The translations under genes and the position numbers were made by a program. The notes beneath the pieces are model-generated. The model did no database searches. It had not been told where the DNA came from and saw only the letters and a program-made list of their open reading frames with translations. Below are positions 1 to 10,484 of a DNA stretch of 64,000 nt, in pieces (positions within the stretch are counted from its first letter, which is position 1; every line of letters starts with the position of its first letter). The stretch is from the NCBI GenBank assembly GCA_030267905.1, contig BRXX01000087.1, positions 42,292 to 106,291 on the forward strand, written 5' to 3'. Source of the stretch: Triparma verrucosa. Its lineage: Eukaryota; Sar; Bolidophyceae; Parmales; Triparmaceae.

Positions 1-97
1 TTGCGGGGGGGGGGCGAGGGGGAGGGGGAGGGGGAGGGGGGGGGTTCGTGGTTAGGTGAGAGTCTGGTCCATTGTATAGGGGAGGCGGGGAGCTTAC

Positions 98-238
98 CTT
101 CAATTGTTCAACTGCCAGGCGCTGAGCGATTTCACGCAAACGAGCTCGCAGCTCGTCCGCTGCGGGGTTTCCGCTCTCCGTCTTGACCTTGCAAGGGAGC
201 TTTCGCTCCTCCCAGTCCCATTTATGATCAAGGTCCAT
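98..238 (-). CDS. 5' exon of an unidentified gene (partial, runs off window)
   Basis: An ATG at 238 on the minus strand opens a 47-codon exon that ends in frame at a GTAAG donor (93-97). The peptide begins MDLDHKWDWEERKLPCK and ends with a charged helical stretch. The following intron contains a CCTAACC branch-like sequence, but no acceptor is visible before the window edge, so the rest of the gene lies outside. It is divergent from the FPxL-repeat gene at 642, sharing a roughly 400 bp upstream region. I do not recognise the family. It is called as an exon because the start, frame and donor agree; an isolated open frame by chance is the alternative. Confidence 0.5.
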
Positions 239-641
239 GGTTTTGTCGAGGGTGTTGGGGTGGGTTAGGTACGAAGGAGGAGGGGCGAAGGGGGTTCTGT
301 CGTGTAGGGAATTAGGGTTCTGCATAGAGTGTTAGAGCGTGTGGGGAAGTCGCGCAGAAATAGTAGTAAGCTGCCCGAACGCGAGCGGCGAGGAGGGAGA
401 CTTGGCCTTTGCTTGCCGGGGTGCCCTAGCTGTTGCGATCAGTAGCTGATTTTCTTTTCGGGCCAATTTCCGCTCAATATGAAGCAAGAAACTTTACTTA
501 GCAACGACTGTATATCCAAAAAGCGAGCTGACGCAAAATTATCGTACTTACGCCGTATTAAATTTTTGGGTTAGTTTGCCCTGAACTAGAAATCTCCTCC
601 CAATCTAATAATTTTCAGTTGACTACTGAAAACCTTGAAAC
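239..641. other. Intergenic region between divergent genes
   Basis: About 400 bp between two divergently oriented start codons, so probably a shared promoter region. The 470-610 part is richer in AT than the flanks. I see no clear TATA box, repeat or RNA gene. Confidence 0.4.
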
Positions 642-2060
642 ATGGCTGATTCGACGGCTGACCAGATCGCGACACTTGGCAAGTGGGTGGAGACCCAATC
701 TCTTGGGGATACTCACGATGGAGATTCTACGGCGAACCTCGTGGCTGGATTGGGACGAGAAATTGGGGATATTTCGGTCAGCGTGAGCAGGGCAGGTGCC
801 GGCACCTATAAAGAGACCTTGGAGAAGTCGGGGGTCCAGATGCCCAACAGACGGACGCCTTACGAGGTGTGGGCCGACAAGCAGAAGGCTCCTGCGAAGA
901 AGGTACGTCGGGAAGGGAGGGGGAGAGGCTTTGGGGGGCGTTCTCGCTTAACTGTTCGCCCGGACAGCTTTAGGAGGCCTCAATGTTTTATCACGGGCGC
1001 ACCGGGGTATTTAACTTCTTCTGCCAGTGTTGCCCAGTCTTACTTCTTCTAACCCCACCCCGCTCCCGTACCCTCCCCCCTACAGCCCCCTGCCCGCCTC
1101 AAAAACAAGGACGTGAACTCTCTCGTGTCCAAGCTCCATTCCTCCAACAAGAAGAAGGAGCAGACGATCATGTCTCAGAGCAATGCCAACCTCGCCTACG
1201 AGCTGCAGCACCTCGCGTTCCGCCCCGAGCTGAACAAGAAGAGCAGGGAGGAGAGCAAAACGGTGAAACCTCTCCTGGAGAGGCAGCAGGGCATGATGGA
1301 CAAGAGGGAGGCCGACCTTAGGAAGCAGCGCCAGCAATCTAGGAATAGGGAGATGGAGGAGTGCACCTTCTCGCCCAACCTCATGGGAATCAAAAAGGGG
1401 GAGAAGTATTTGAAGAGGAGCGGAAAGGCCGTTGCTAGGAGTACGGACGACATCCTGCAGTGGGAGAAGGACAAGGAGACCAGGAGGCTTCAACGCAAAC
1501 AAATTGTGGAGGAGATGGAGGAAGCTGAGCTTTCCTTCGCCCCCCACCTCAACCGCCGCTCCCTGCAGCTCACTGAGAAGCTCAAGAAGGAGGGCAAGTA
1601 CCAGGTCGACCCCGCCACCAGGCAGACCATCAACTCCCCGAGGAGGTTTGCGGATTCGGCAGGGAGCACTCTGGAGGAGAAGCAGAAGGCAGGGCACGAG
1701 GAGGAGACTTTCAAACCCCAAATTAACAACAGGAGCGTCTCGTCCGACGGCCGCTCAGTGCACCGTCGTTTGTATGAGGAGGCCTGCAAAAAACGCGTCA
1801 TCCAACACAACGAACAGCTAGAGCTCAAGAAGACCCTGCTCAAGTCCGTGCCGCAGAAGGCGTGGGAGAACGACAAGATGGTCCACGGCGGTGCGAGCCC
1901 GTGGGTGGTGAAGAGCAGGCAGACTGACTCAATGGCCAAGAACAGGAGCTTCTCGCAAGACACATTCATAGACGACACTGGAGAGCCGCCCATCAATGTG
2001 CTTGAATACAACCAGAAATATAACTTCATCCTGGAGAAAATTCGATTCGGAGGAACGTAA
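642..2060 (+). CDS. FPxL-repeat charged protein, probably cilium or cytoskeleton associated
   Basis: Two exons, 642-902 and 1086-2060, join in phase 0 to give 411 residues. The intron 903-1085 has GTACGT and CTACAG ends and a CTAAC branch site. The protein is strongly charged and helical. It carries recurring short motifs of the kind CTFSPNL (about residue 180), SFAPHLNRRS (about 235) and TFKPQINNRS (about 295), separated by Lys/Glu/Arg-rich helices. Repeats of this form are common in uncharacterised flagellate and ciliate proteins. I cannot name an orthologue, and the cilium link is inference from the style of repeat and from BBS7 nearby. It is followed by a run of G at 2090-2107. Confidence 0.75.
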
Positions 2061-2436
2061 GGGTTGGGCTGGGGGCGGCGTTGGGGGAAGAAGGGGGGGG
2101 GGGGGGGTAATTTGGAGAACGAAATCTAATATTGAAGAAGAACGAATTCGATTTCTTTTCTTTTCGGAAGTTACCATCCCCAAATTTTGACATTGACATG
2201 TCAGCAGATCAAACTTTGACCACCCATTTCGTAACAAATTTCGCTCCTGACAAACTCCCCCTGACCTCATCTCTAGCGTTTTTGCTTTGCTGCATAATTC
2301 GTACAAAAAAATGTAGTCGGCCAGCGGAGATGAGATGATATTTTTTCTGATCCTTGGAAATTTTTATTTTTTTCAGCAGAACACCTATGGACATGAACTC
2401 GGATATCAAAAGTCAATTCTAGCTCTAACCCAAACT
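2061..2436. other. Intergenic region before villin gene
   Basis: Starts with a G-rich stretch and a long G run (2090-2107), then becomes AT-rich. A TCTAACC sequence just before the villin ATG at 2437 resembles a branch site, so a 5'-UTR intron is possible. No gene is seen. Confidence 0.35.
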
Positions 2437-5335
2437 ATGAGTGGATTCGCAGACGCTGCCTTTGCGGGATCAGGCCAGGCACCGGGCCTAGAGCTCTGGC
2501 GTATCGAAAAGAAGGAGGTCGTAAAGCAAGAAAAGGTGGGAGACAGACTAACCCTAACGACGAACGGAGCTACCGACCAAAAGATATGAACCCCACAGTG
2601 ACATAATGCGCGGCCGGTAGGGCACAATTCACACTCTCCCGACGCCTACTGTATTTATTATAGTCGGATCAATGGCGCTCAGGCGTGAAGCGGTAATTAT
2701 TCGGGCTATATTTAGCGGCAAGTTCGTGGAGATCTTTGAGAACCGCGTCAAGATTCGTGGCTAGCCTCTTTTGCACTGCCCCTATCCAAATACACACATC
2801 TTCCTAACCCTGGCCGATCTTTTCCACCCCACCCCTCGCGCAGGCGAATGGCAAGTTCTACAAGGGCGACTCCTACATCCTCCTTTCCACTGTCCAGGGC
2901 ACTGGCGGCCTGTCTTGGAACATTCACTTCTGGTTGGGAAGCGAGAGTTCTCAGGACGAGATCGGAATTTGCGCATACAAGACCGTTGAGCTCGATGAGG
3001 GTCTCGGCGGAGGACCCGTCCAGTACAGGGAGGTCGAAGGCAGCGAGGTGAGCATGTTGGGTGTTCACGCGTTCACGCAGCCGCACAGGCGGCCGCCCTC
3101 GCAAGTCAACCAATCTCTCCCCTCACCAACTCACCAACTCCCCCAACACAAAATCCAACTCAAACACAGAGCCCCATGTTCTTGAGCTACTTCAAGAGCA
3201 CAGGCGTCGAGTACCTCCCCGGAGGAGTCGACAGTGGCTTCACCCATGTCGACCGCGATGCTTACGAGACTCGCCTTTTGCACATCAAGGGAAAGCGCAC
3301 CGTCCGCTGCAAGTCCGTCCCTGTCGCTGGCTCGAGCCTTAACACTGGCGACTGCTTCATCCTCGACATGGGCAAGGAGCTCTACCTCTACAACGGCGCC
3401 GACGCCAACAAGCACGAGAAGGCCAAGGCCGTCCAGATCCTTCACCAGATCCGCGACAATGAGAGGGGCGGGGGTGCCTCTGTGACCATCATCAACGAGG
3501 AGCCCGACTGCGCCGCCTTCTGGGACGCCCTCGGAGGGAAGATCGAGGTCACCGTCACCGGAGAGGACGACGTCAAGTCTGAACGCTCTGCTGAGGGTGC
3601 CACCAAGCTCTTCAAGATCTCGGACGCCTCTGGTGAGATGAAGACGGAACTTGTCCAGGAGGGCAAGCTCGACCGGTCCAACTTCTCCACCGAGGACACC
3701 TTCCTCGTCGACACCGGGGACGCCCTCGTTGTCTGGGTTGGAAAGGGCTCCACCAAGGAGGAGAAGAAGGAGGGAATGATGCGTGCCCAGGCCTACATCA
3801 CCGAGAACAGCCGCCCCCACTCCACTGCAGTCACTAGGATCACGGAGGGGGCCGAGACCACCATGTTCAAGAACCTCTTTGGACAGTGGGAGCCTCCCAT
3901 GAAGTTCGACTTTAGTACCCCCATCTCCAGCTCTGTCGCCGGAAGCGTTGAGCAGAAGGATCTTGACATGAAGGCCCTCCACGAGCGTAAGACAGCCGCC
4001 GAGCAGCCTGTCGACGACGGCTCCGGCACCATCAAGGTGTGGCGCGTCGAGGACTTCAAGAAGGTCGAGGTCGAAGGCTCCACCGTCGGGCAGTTCTTCG
4101 GAGGAGACTCCTACGTCATCCTCTACACTTACAAGAAGAACGACGTGGAAGAGTACATCATCTACTTCTGGCAGGGCCGCGACTCCACCCAGGACGAGAA
4201 GGGCGCCAGCGCCTTGCTCGCCAAGGAGCTCGACGACGAACTCGGGGACCGCCCCGTCCAGGTCCGCGTGGTGCAGGGCAAGGAACCCGCCCACTTCCGA
4301 TCCATGTTCAAGGGCAACATGATTGTCAGGGCTGGAGGAAAGGCGTCCGGTTTCAAGAACAAGGACGACGGCGACTCCTACGACGTCGACGGCACCGAGC
4401 TCTACCACGTCAAGGGAACCAGTAGCGAAAACACGTACGCTGTCCAGATCCCCGAGAAGGCGACCGAGCTCAACAGTGGAGACGTCTTCGTTCTCCTCAC
4501 CCCTGGAAAGACCACCGTCTGGCAGGGGTCCGGCGCCAACGACGCCGAGAAGGACACCGCCAGCACCATCGCTGAGATCCTCAAGGTTGGCGAAATCACC
4601 GTCGTTGAGGAGGGAGGCGAGGCCGACGACTTCTGGGAGGCCCTTGGCGGAAAGGACGAGTACCCCAAGATGAGGCCCGGAGAGCCCGAGCCCGCTGAGC
4701 CCCGTCTCTTCCAGTGCTCCAACGCCACCGGGTCCTTCTCCGTTGATGAGATCGTCAACTTCGCCCAGGAGGACCTCATCGACGACGATTGTATGCTCCT
4801 CGACTGCTTCAGCTCCGTCTTCCTCTGGATTGGCCACAACGCCAACAAGGACGAGAAGGCCAAGGCCATCGAGACGGCGCAGCAGTATGTACTCACCTCC
4901 AACGACGGAAGGGATGAGGACACTCCCATCATGGTCGTCAAGGCCGGAGCCGAGCCCAACTTGTTCTCGCAGCACTTCCTCGGCTGGGACGATGACTACT
5001 TCAAGAAGAACCAGTTCCTCGACCCCTACGCCGCGAACCTCGACGCCCTCAAGAGCTCCCAGCAGGAACGCGAGGAGGAGGCTCCGATCGTCATCACCGC
5101 CAGGACTAGCACCGCAGACGTCGGAGAGGCCGTCCTAGGCAACGTCAAGGAGGGCACCACCTTCTCCTACGAGGATCTCAAGGGTGGCAAAGCAACGGGT
5201 ATCGATAACACCAAGAAGGAGATGTATCTTAGCGATGCCGACTTCAGGACCGTCTTCGGCATGGACAGGGACACCTTCGACGGAATGGCGAAATGGAAGC
5301 AGCAGGCTGAGAAGAAGAAGCACGGCTTGTTCTAA
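2437..5335 (+). CDS. Villin (six gelsolin repeats plus headpiece)
   Basis: Three exons, 2437-2535, 2844-3047 and 3170-5335, all phase 0, give 822 residues, the usual villin length. Gelsolin repeat 1 begins at residue 6 with the GSGQAPGLELWRIE signature and continues across the first two junctions (FYKGDSYILL, IHFWLGSESSQDE, AYKTVELDEGLGG). Repeats 2-6 follow, each with the paired GD..V..VW.G core. A charged linker leads to a C-terminal headpiece (FSYEDLKGG to KKKHGLF, about 765-822) that ends in the actin-binding Lys-Lys cluster. Family role: Ca2+-regulated actin severing, capping and bundling in the cytosol. Codons are strongly biased to C in third position, as for a highly expressed gene. 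The first intron (308 bp) is longer than most here. Confidence 0.95.
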
Positions 5336-5503
5336 ATGTTTGTGGGGTTAGGTTTGGGTTTAGATTAGGAGGGGGGTCTGGGGGGGGGGGCAAAGCTGGA
5401 GGTGGTACTTGGTTGAGTGAAGGTGGTAGTAGTTCAGTACCCTAAGTAATTCCCAAAATATATCATCGTTAAAATAAGAATATGATTCTTTTTTTTGCAA
5501 AGG

Positions 5504-8258
5504 TTAGCCTTCAAATTGATCTGAGAACACACTTAGCAGGGCGTCTCCGTCGTAGTTGTTTATCAGGCCCTGGAGCTCTGGGATTCGATGACGGACGTCG
5601 ACGCCTCGCAGCTTGTGGCGGTCCACGAACAAATCTGTGATGATCCCCGCGAGGTAGTTCATGAGCATCGGGCGCTGCTTGTGCTCGGCCTTGATGGCGT
5701 CTGCGTTCTTCAGGATTTCTACGTACTCCTGTGACATCCACGTGGTCTCCCCGGCCTCGGCATTGTTGATCTCCTTGAGCGACTCGATTATCTCCACCTG
5801 TCGTGAGAGAGCTAGGAGGTGCTGCAGGCGGTTGTGCAAGAGCCCTAAGAAGCCAGGGATAGTCGACTCCTTCACTTCCACGCTGTCGCTGACATGGACC
5901 CTCCTGCGCATGCTCTCCCTACTAACACACTCCTTAAATATCGCAAGGGTCGACAGATTGTCGCTCTCCACCCTCATCAAGTCCTTCTCGTACGTCACTT
6001 TCAAAATGCTTCCCGTGAACACGTTTCGGAAGGTCCACGCCTAGGAGCGAAGCGATGAGTTAGAATTAGGTAGTGTTGATAGTAAAGCCAAATAACCCCC
6101 AACAAGTGCCTGTAATTTGGCTTCGTCCTCGCAGCTTCTCACCTTCACCTCGTCGCTCTCGACGTAGGGCGGGATCTCCGGGACGCAGGCGCGCATCCAC
6201 TCGTGCGCTACGTTCACCGAGAAGCTGCCCCTCAACGTGAGGACGTTGAGCTCTCGCTGCAGCTCGTCCTCCCTGAACGCCACCGCCCTGCAGTGCAGAG
6301 AGAGGGGCTTCACGGGTAGCTTGACCACAACCGCCGACTTGGTTGGTACCGAGTTTCCAACGATGGTCGCAGTGATCTCTCCGTACTCGCCCTCCGTGGT
6401 ACGGATCTTCATCTGCAAGCGGCTGCCTCCTTCGACCATTCGGTAGCAGGCGCAGAGCTTAAGGTCACTGTCTGGGGGAGGGGGGGATCGAGAAACAGTG
6501 GCCGTAGAGGTGTCAGAGTCGAGCAAGTCCACGCTGACGCTGCTAGCGAGAAGGACGAGGTTCATCTCTAGCGGAATTTCCACTGAGATCTTGTAGGCCG
6601 CCTGCACCGAAGAGCGAACGAGGAGCGAAGCGACGTGTTAGAAAGATGGGGGGGAGGTCGTCAGTCAGTTTCTCATTTCTCACCTCCTCCTCATCCAGAG
6701 CGAAGATGGTCTTGGCGTCAAAGGTCGGAAGCATCACAGACGGACCGTCTCTGTCGTTGCCACCGTCCTCAGCAGTGTCGCGCTGCACCGCTCTCTCCTT
6801 CGCAGTGAGCTGCGTCCTTTTCTGTGAGATCTTGCTTTCCAGTTCCCCGAGCTCCTTCTGCAAACTGCGAATCTTGTTCTCGTTGTTGATCTTGGCGTGC
6901 GTTCGGCCGTGGACATCCGAAGCGTCCTTGGTGTTCAGCGGCTCGTTAGTGAAGGACACCACCTTCCCCGAGAAGCCCACGCAAATAATCTCCTCGAACT
7001 CTGCGTTGGACAAGCGGCCAACCGCCAAGGAAGACACGGACTCCCCGAGGTTGGCTGAGAACTGGGTCTGAGGCAGGTCAGGGTTGACGTCGAAGCCGAG
7101 GACCTCAATGCTGCCGTCCTCCCAGCCTACCACTATGTCGTCAACTCCGTCCTTGGAGATGTCCGAGAAGGTCAAGACGTTGACCATGCCTCTGGCCTGC
7201 ACGAGGAGCGAGCGAAAGCGATGAGTTAGGTAGAGAAGAATAAAGTAGCGGTGATCATGTGCGGCCAATGCCTCACCTTGCTCTTGGCCGAAATGGCCCA
7301 CCCGTGCGCCCCAGCGCCGTCCTGGTCCACCCGCAGCATGGCCACCGTGCCGCTTGACGTGCCAAAGACGACCCTCTTGGGACCAGGCTGGATCTTGTTC
7401 TTGTCATAACAGCCAAGAGAGGTCACATTGACGTCCACGCCAAGGTTCGAGATGCACTCGCCGTTGCGAATTACGCGAATGGACCTATCCTGGCAACCAA
7501 GCAGGGCATCGAGGTGGTCCTCTGATTCCGTGTTGTCGTCGTTCACGAGGTTCTCGTACTCGAGCCAGTTGACGCCTTCGGCGACCTGGTAGAACTCAGT
7601 CTCCTCCCCATTTGTGTACTTGGTGTAGCCACCGCCCGTCTGCCGACACCAGATGGTGGATCCTTGCACCAGTATCTGGCCAACGGGGGGGGGGTTAGGA
7701 TGAATATCATTCGATACGCTTAAAAGTGGCATCTCTTACCTGCTCAGTGCTCTCGGAGGAATTCGACGTAAGAGAGAAGAAGGGCTTTCCCTTTCGCGAG
7801 AGACCAATTATTTTACTGCCGTTTGTGGCGAAAATTTTGTCCCTCTTGCTGGCGTTGCCGCCAAGGGCGATGGACTTGACGCCGCCGTTGTGCTGTCCGC
7901 CGGCCAGGCTGGAGTCGGAGGACTGGGCAGAGAACATCGACCCAAGCTTCTTGCGGGAAGCCCCCAAGTTGGAGCTTATTGTATCCTCGCCGCCAGCCAT
8001 GTCGCCCAGGTCAGAGTCGCGAGGACCGCCCGTCCCCCCGGCGTTGGAATTCAGCAGCGACTCGTTCGTAAAGACAGTAGACACCTCGCTCTTTCTGATC
8101 TCGTACAATGTTATCCGCCCGGAGCTATCGGCAAGAGCCATCTTGTGTTTGGCGGGCTTCGATGATTTACTTGACGAAGGGGGGATCAACTGCATCGTGC
8201 CAACGCTCGTACACGGCAGCGTCGCCAGTAGCGTTTGTTCCACCAGGTCTAACTCCAT
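5504..8258 (-). CDS. BBS7: BBS7, BBSome subunit
   Basis: Five exons on the minus strand (8258-7740, 7675-7277, 7196-6684, 6601-6143, 6040-5504), every junction in phase 0, give 808 residues. It starts MELDLVEQTLL and has the BBS7 layout: an N-terminal beta-propeller (FATNGSKIIGLSRKGKPF; FGTSSGTVAML; DDIVVGWEDGSIEVLGFD; EEIICVGFSGKVVSFTNEPL), a central coiled coil (NNENKIRSLQKELGELESKI), then GAE-like and platform domains ending in a helical segment (AEHKQRPMLMNYLAGIITDLFVD). The BBSome moves membrane proteins in cilia, so the organism should make a cilium. Human BBS7 is about 715 residues; the excess here is mainly a Ser/Gly-rich insert near residue 100. Three of the four introns are introner elements. 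Confidence 0.95.
6041..6142 (-). mobile_element. Introner in BBS7 intron 4
   Basis: Read on the gene strand, the 102 bp intron starts GTGAGAAGCTGCGAGGACG and ends TAACTCATCGCTTCGCTCCTAG. These ends match the shared inverted-repeat ends of the introner family. Phase 0. Confidence 0.75.
6602..6683 (-). mobile_element. Introner in BBS7 intron 3
   Basis: 82 bp. The 3' half (CTAACACGTCGCTTCGCTCC) matches the introner family. The 5' half has diverged but keeps GTGAG. Phase 0. Confidence 0.6.
7197..7276 (-). mobile_element. Introner in BBS7 intron 2
   Basis: 80 bp. The 3' half CTAACTCATCGCTTTCGCTC, then a GTGCAG acceptor, matches the introner consensus. Phase 0. Confidence 0.6.
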
Positions 8259-8955
8259 GATTTGATTTGGATTTTGGAGCGGGGGTGAGTTTGTTTGGAG
8301 ACGGTTTTTGAGGGGCTGCGGGTCGCACTGGCTAGAACTGGGGGACGGTCAGGGGATCAGGGTCGGGGGCGTAAATTTGGGAAATTCTGAAACGTTTGCG
8401 GCTTTCTTTTAAAAACTGATTTACCCAAATTTTAAAAACATTTTTCTTGACTAATTTTGGTCATATTCTTCACTTTAAGGCCCTTGAGAGGAATAATTTG
8501 ATTTTTAGAAGGACAAAAATTGGATTTTTGAAATCAAAAAAAAATATCAAAAAAAATATCTCAACGATTATAAAGTGCTCTCATAAGTTCTTAAATATGT
8601 ATAATTTTCTAAATATGATCCTTATGTGGTTAAAACAGCTTTTTATTACTGAATTTTATTTTGAAAAACGGCCTTTTTCAACTATTTTCGGAAATTTTAA
8701 CATACATTTTTGTATTTTAGAGGCTGCAAAATGAAGCATATGACCAAAACTGACACTTAAATCCTTCTATCGCGAGATGGATCATTTCTCTGGGAAATCG
8801 AAGCCAAAATAGTTTTTCGCCTGTTTCCTGCCTCTGAACGCCACAGCCTTGGTGAATTTTTTATCTGCCTCACCCCCCTAAGTCATCCAGGAAACCCACA
8901 CCCCAAAACCCTCCCCTGCAGACCCTCCCCAACCCTACCCAACTCTCAAGGCAAG
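8259..8955. other. Intergenic region between divergent genes, AT-rich core
   Basis: About 700 bp between the start codons of BBS7 and the WD40 gene. The stretch 8400-8770 is strongly AT-rich with A and T runs, unlike the GC-rich surroundings. The last 90 bp before 8956 are C-rich. The open frames here are low-complexity translations of the AT tract and I do not accept them as genes. Confidence 0.4.
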
Positions 8956-10438
8956 ATGCCCGCCGGGGGAAATGATAACAAGAAGGACGGCCTGCCGGTG
9001 CAGTCGTGCCTCAGCTCGATAGCGCACGGTAGGGGCAGCATAATATACTCGACGCACCCGTACCTGCCCCTGGTCGCATCTTGCGGGAGTTCAAAAGTGA
9101 TCCAGATCAGCAGTTCGCTGTCAGGCGAGACCTCAACTTCGTCGTCGTCATCCTCCTCCTCCTCCTTCACCAGCACCGCCCTCCCAGACAGCACGGTGAT
9201 CGACCAGATAATCCCGCCATCTCCTACCCCTGTGCACACGCTGACCTGGTCACCGTCTGGGTCGCACCTGGCCTCTTTACAGACAAGTTCGTCTCTTGTC
9301 ACAATATTTGACCTGGACAGTCGGAAGACTCGGTCTATCGAGGCGCATTCAAAGGACCTCTCCTTCGTGAAGTTCGGGTCGAGCGGCGAGTCGTTCGCGG
9401 TCGGCACTGGCAAGGGCGTCGTCTCAATTTACGACCTCAAAACTGGGACGAAAAAGGCGACTGTAACGCCTAATTCCAACTCCAACAAAAGCAACAAGAG
9501 GGCGTCCTTGTTCACGGGGCAGGACTGTTTCTGCTGGCAGTTGCCCAGCGGCGACGTCATGTGCTGTGACTGGGAGGGGGTGATACTGCAAGTGTGGGAC
9601 AAGGTAACTCGAACTCGTGAGAATGTAGTGACTGGGGAGGGTTGGTTGGCGGTGAAAACCTCTGATAAGGTAAGTGACTGCCTGGAGCCCTGCACACAGA
9701 GCAAGCACACCAAACACGCAACCCTCACGCCGCGCACACACACACACCCTCTCTCTCTCTTTCTCTCTCAGTCGATATCCGCCTTTGGACCGAACAACTC
9801 GACAGTCGAACTGAATTTCCCCTCAGAGCACGGGAAGGTGAGGAAAACATTCGAGGACGAAGCCTAAACATGAGTATCTAACCCAATCTTCACGCTCGGC
9901 TCAGCTGATCTCCTTCGTCCTGGATCGCTCTGGCTTGACGGCAGCCTTCTCGAAGGGTTTCATCGTGCGGCTAGCGCTTGGCACCTTTGAGGAGATCTTC
10001 ACGGGCAAGTTCTTGACCAACCGTGAGGCCCCGCTGGTCGACCTGGCCGTGTTGGAGGAAAAGAATTTAATGGCGGCCGTATCAAAGGACACTGTAAAGG
10101 TGGTGTGTCTGGCGGAGGGCGCCAGAGAGGTCTTGAGCGTCAACGCGTGCAGCAGGAGCAGTATGTCAGCTGATGCACCGGCGCTCGACGTTAAGGACTG
10201 CATCAGCGCGGCCGAGTTCGCTGCAAGCGGAAGCCTGCTGGTTGGCACGGCCGAGGGGAACCTATACCTCGTCGGTCAGCCAGGAGGGGCCGGTAACTGG
10301 GTCGAGGGCTGGAAGGACTCTTTGATGGAGACCCTCGACAGCTTCCCCACCAGCTTGACTTTTCTCTTTTTCCTGTTCCTCATTTCTCTCACCATTATCG
10401 GAGAGCTTCACAACGCAAACCACCAATTTCTAAAATAA
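8956..10438 (+). CDS. Tail-anchored WD40-repeat protein, Sec12/PREB-like layout
   Basis: Three exons, 8956-9669, 9772-9837 and 9905-10438, all phase 0, give 437 residues. WD-like blades are visible (LTWSPSGSHLASLQTSSSLV; VKFGSSGESFAVGTGKGVVS; LAVLEEKNLMAAVSKDTVKV; AEFAASGSLLVGTAEGNLYL). A Ser-rich loop lies near residue 55. The C-terminus is one hydrophobic helix (LTFLFFLFLISLTIIG, about 410-425) followed by a short tail, which makes it tail-anchored with the propeller in the cytosol. This layout is that of Sec12/PREB, the ER exchange factor for Sar1. The sequence match is too weak to insist, and an IFT144-like N-terminus was also considered. The second intron is an introner. Confidence 0.65.
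9838..9904 (+). mobile_element. Short introner in WD40 gene
   Basis: 67 bp. It carries CGAGGACGAAGCC near the 5' end and TATCTAACCCAATCTTCACG then CTCGGCTCAG at the 3' end. The 3' half is nearly identical to that of the DNAJB intron at 14194-14267. Confidence 0.65.
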
Positions 10439-10484
10439 ACACAAAAGAAATAAGAGCAAAATTTTTGGTTTCCAAAATTGTCAC

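Noticed and set aside
1..97. Plus-strand frame starting at base 1
   Set aside because: It is a Gly/Glu translation of a G-rich tract that belongs to an intron on the minus strand.
3131..4975. A 614-codon open frame on the minus strand opposite villin
   Set aside because: It is a by-product of the strong C-ending codon bias of villin. Its translation is a low-complexity Leu/Val/Gly/Asp mix with no family signal, while the plus strand encodes a complete villin.
8447..8734. A 95-codon frame in the AT-rich spacer
   Set aside because: It is a translation of A/T runs (Lys, Asn, Ile, Phe), with no homology pattern and no splice context.
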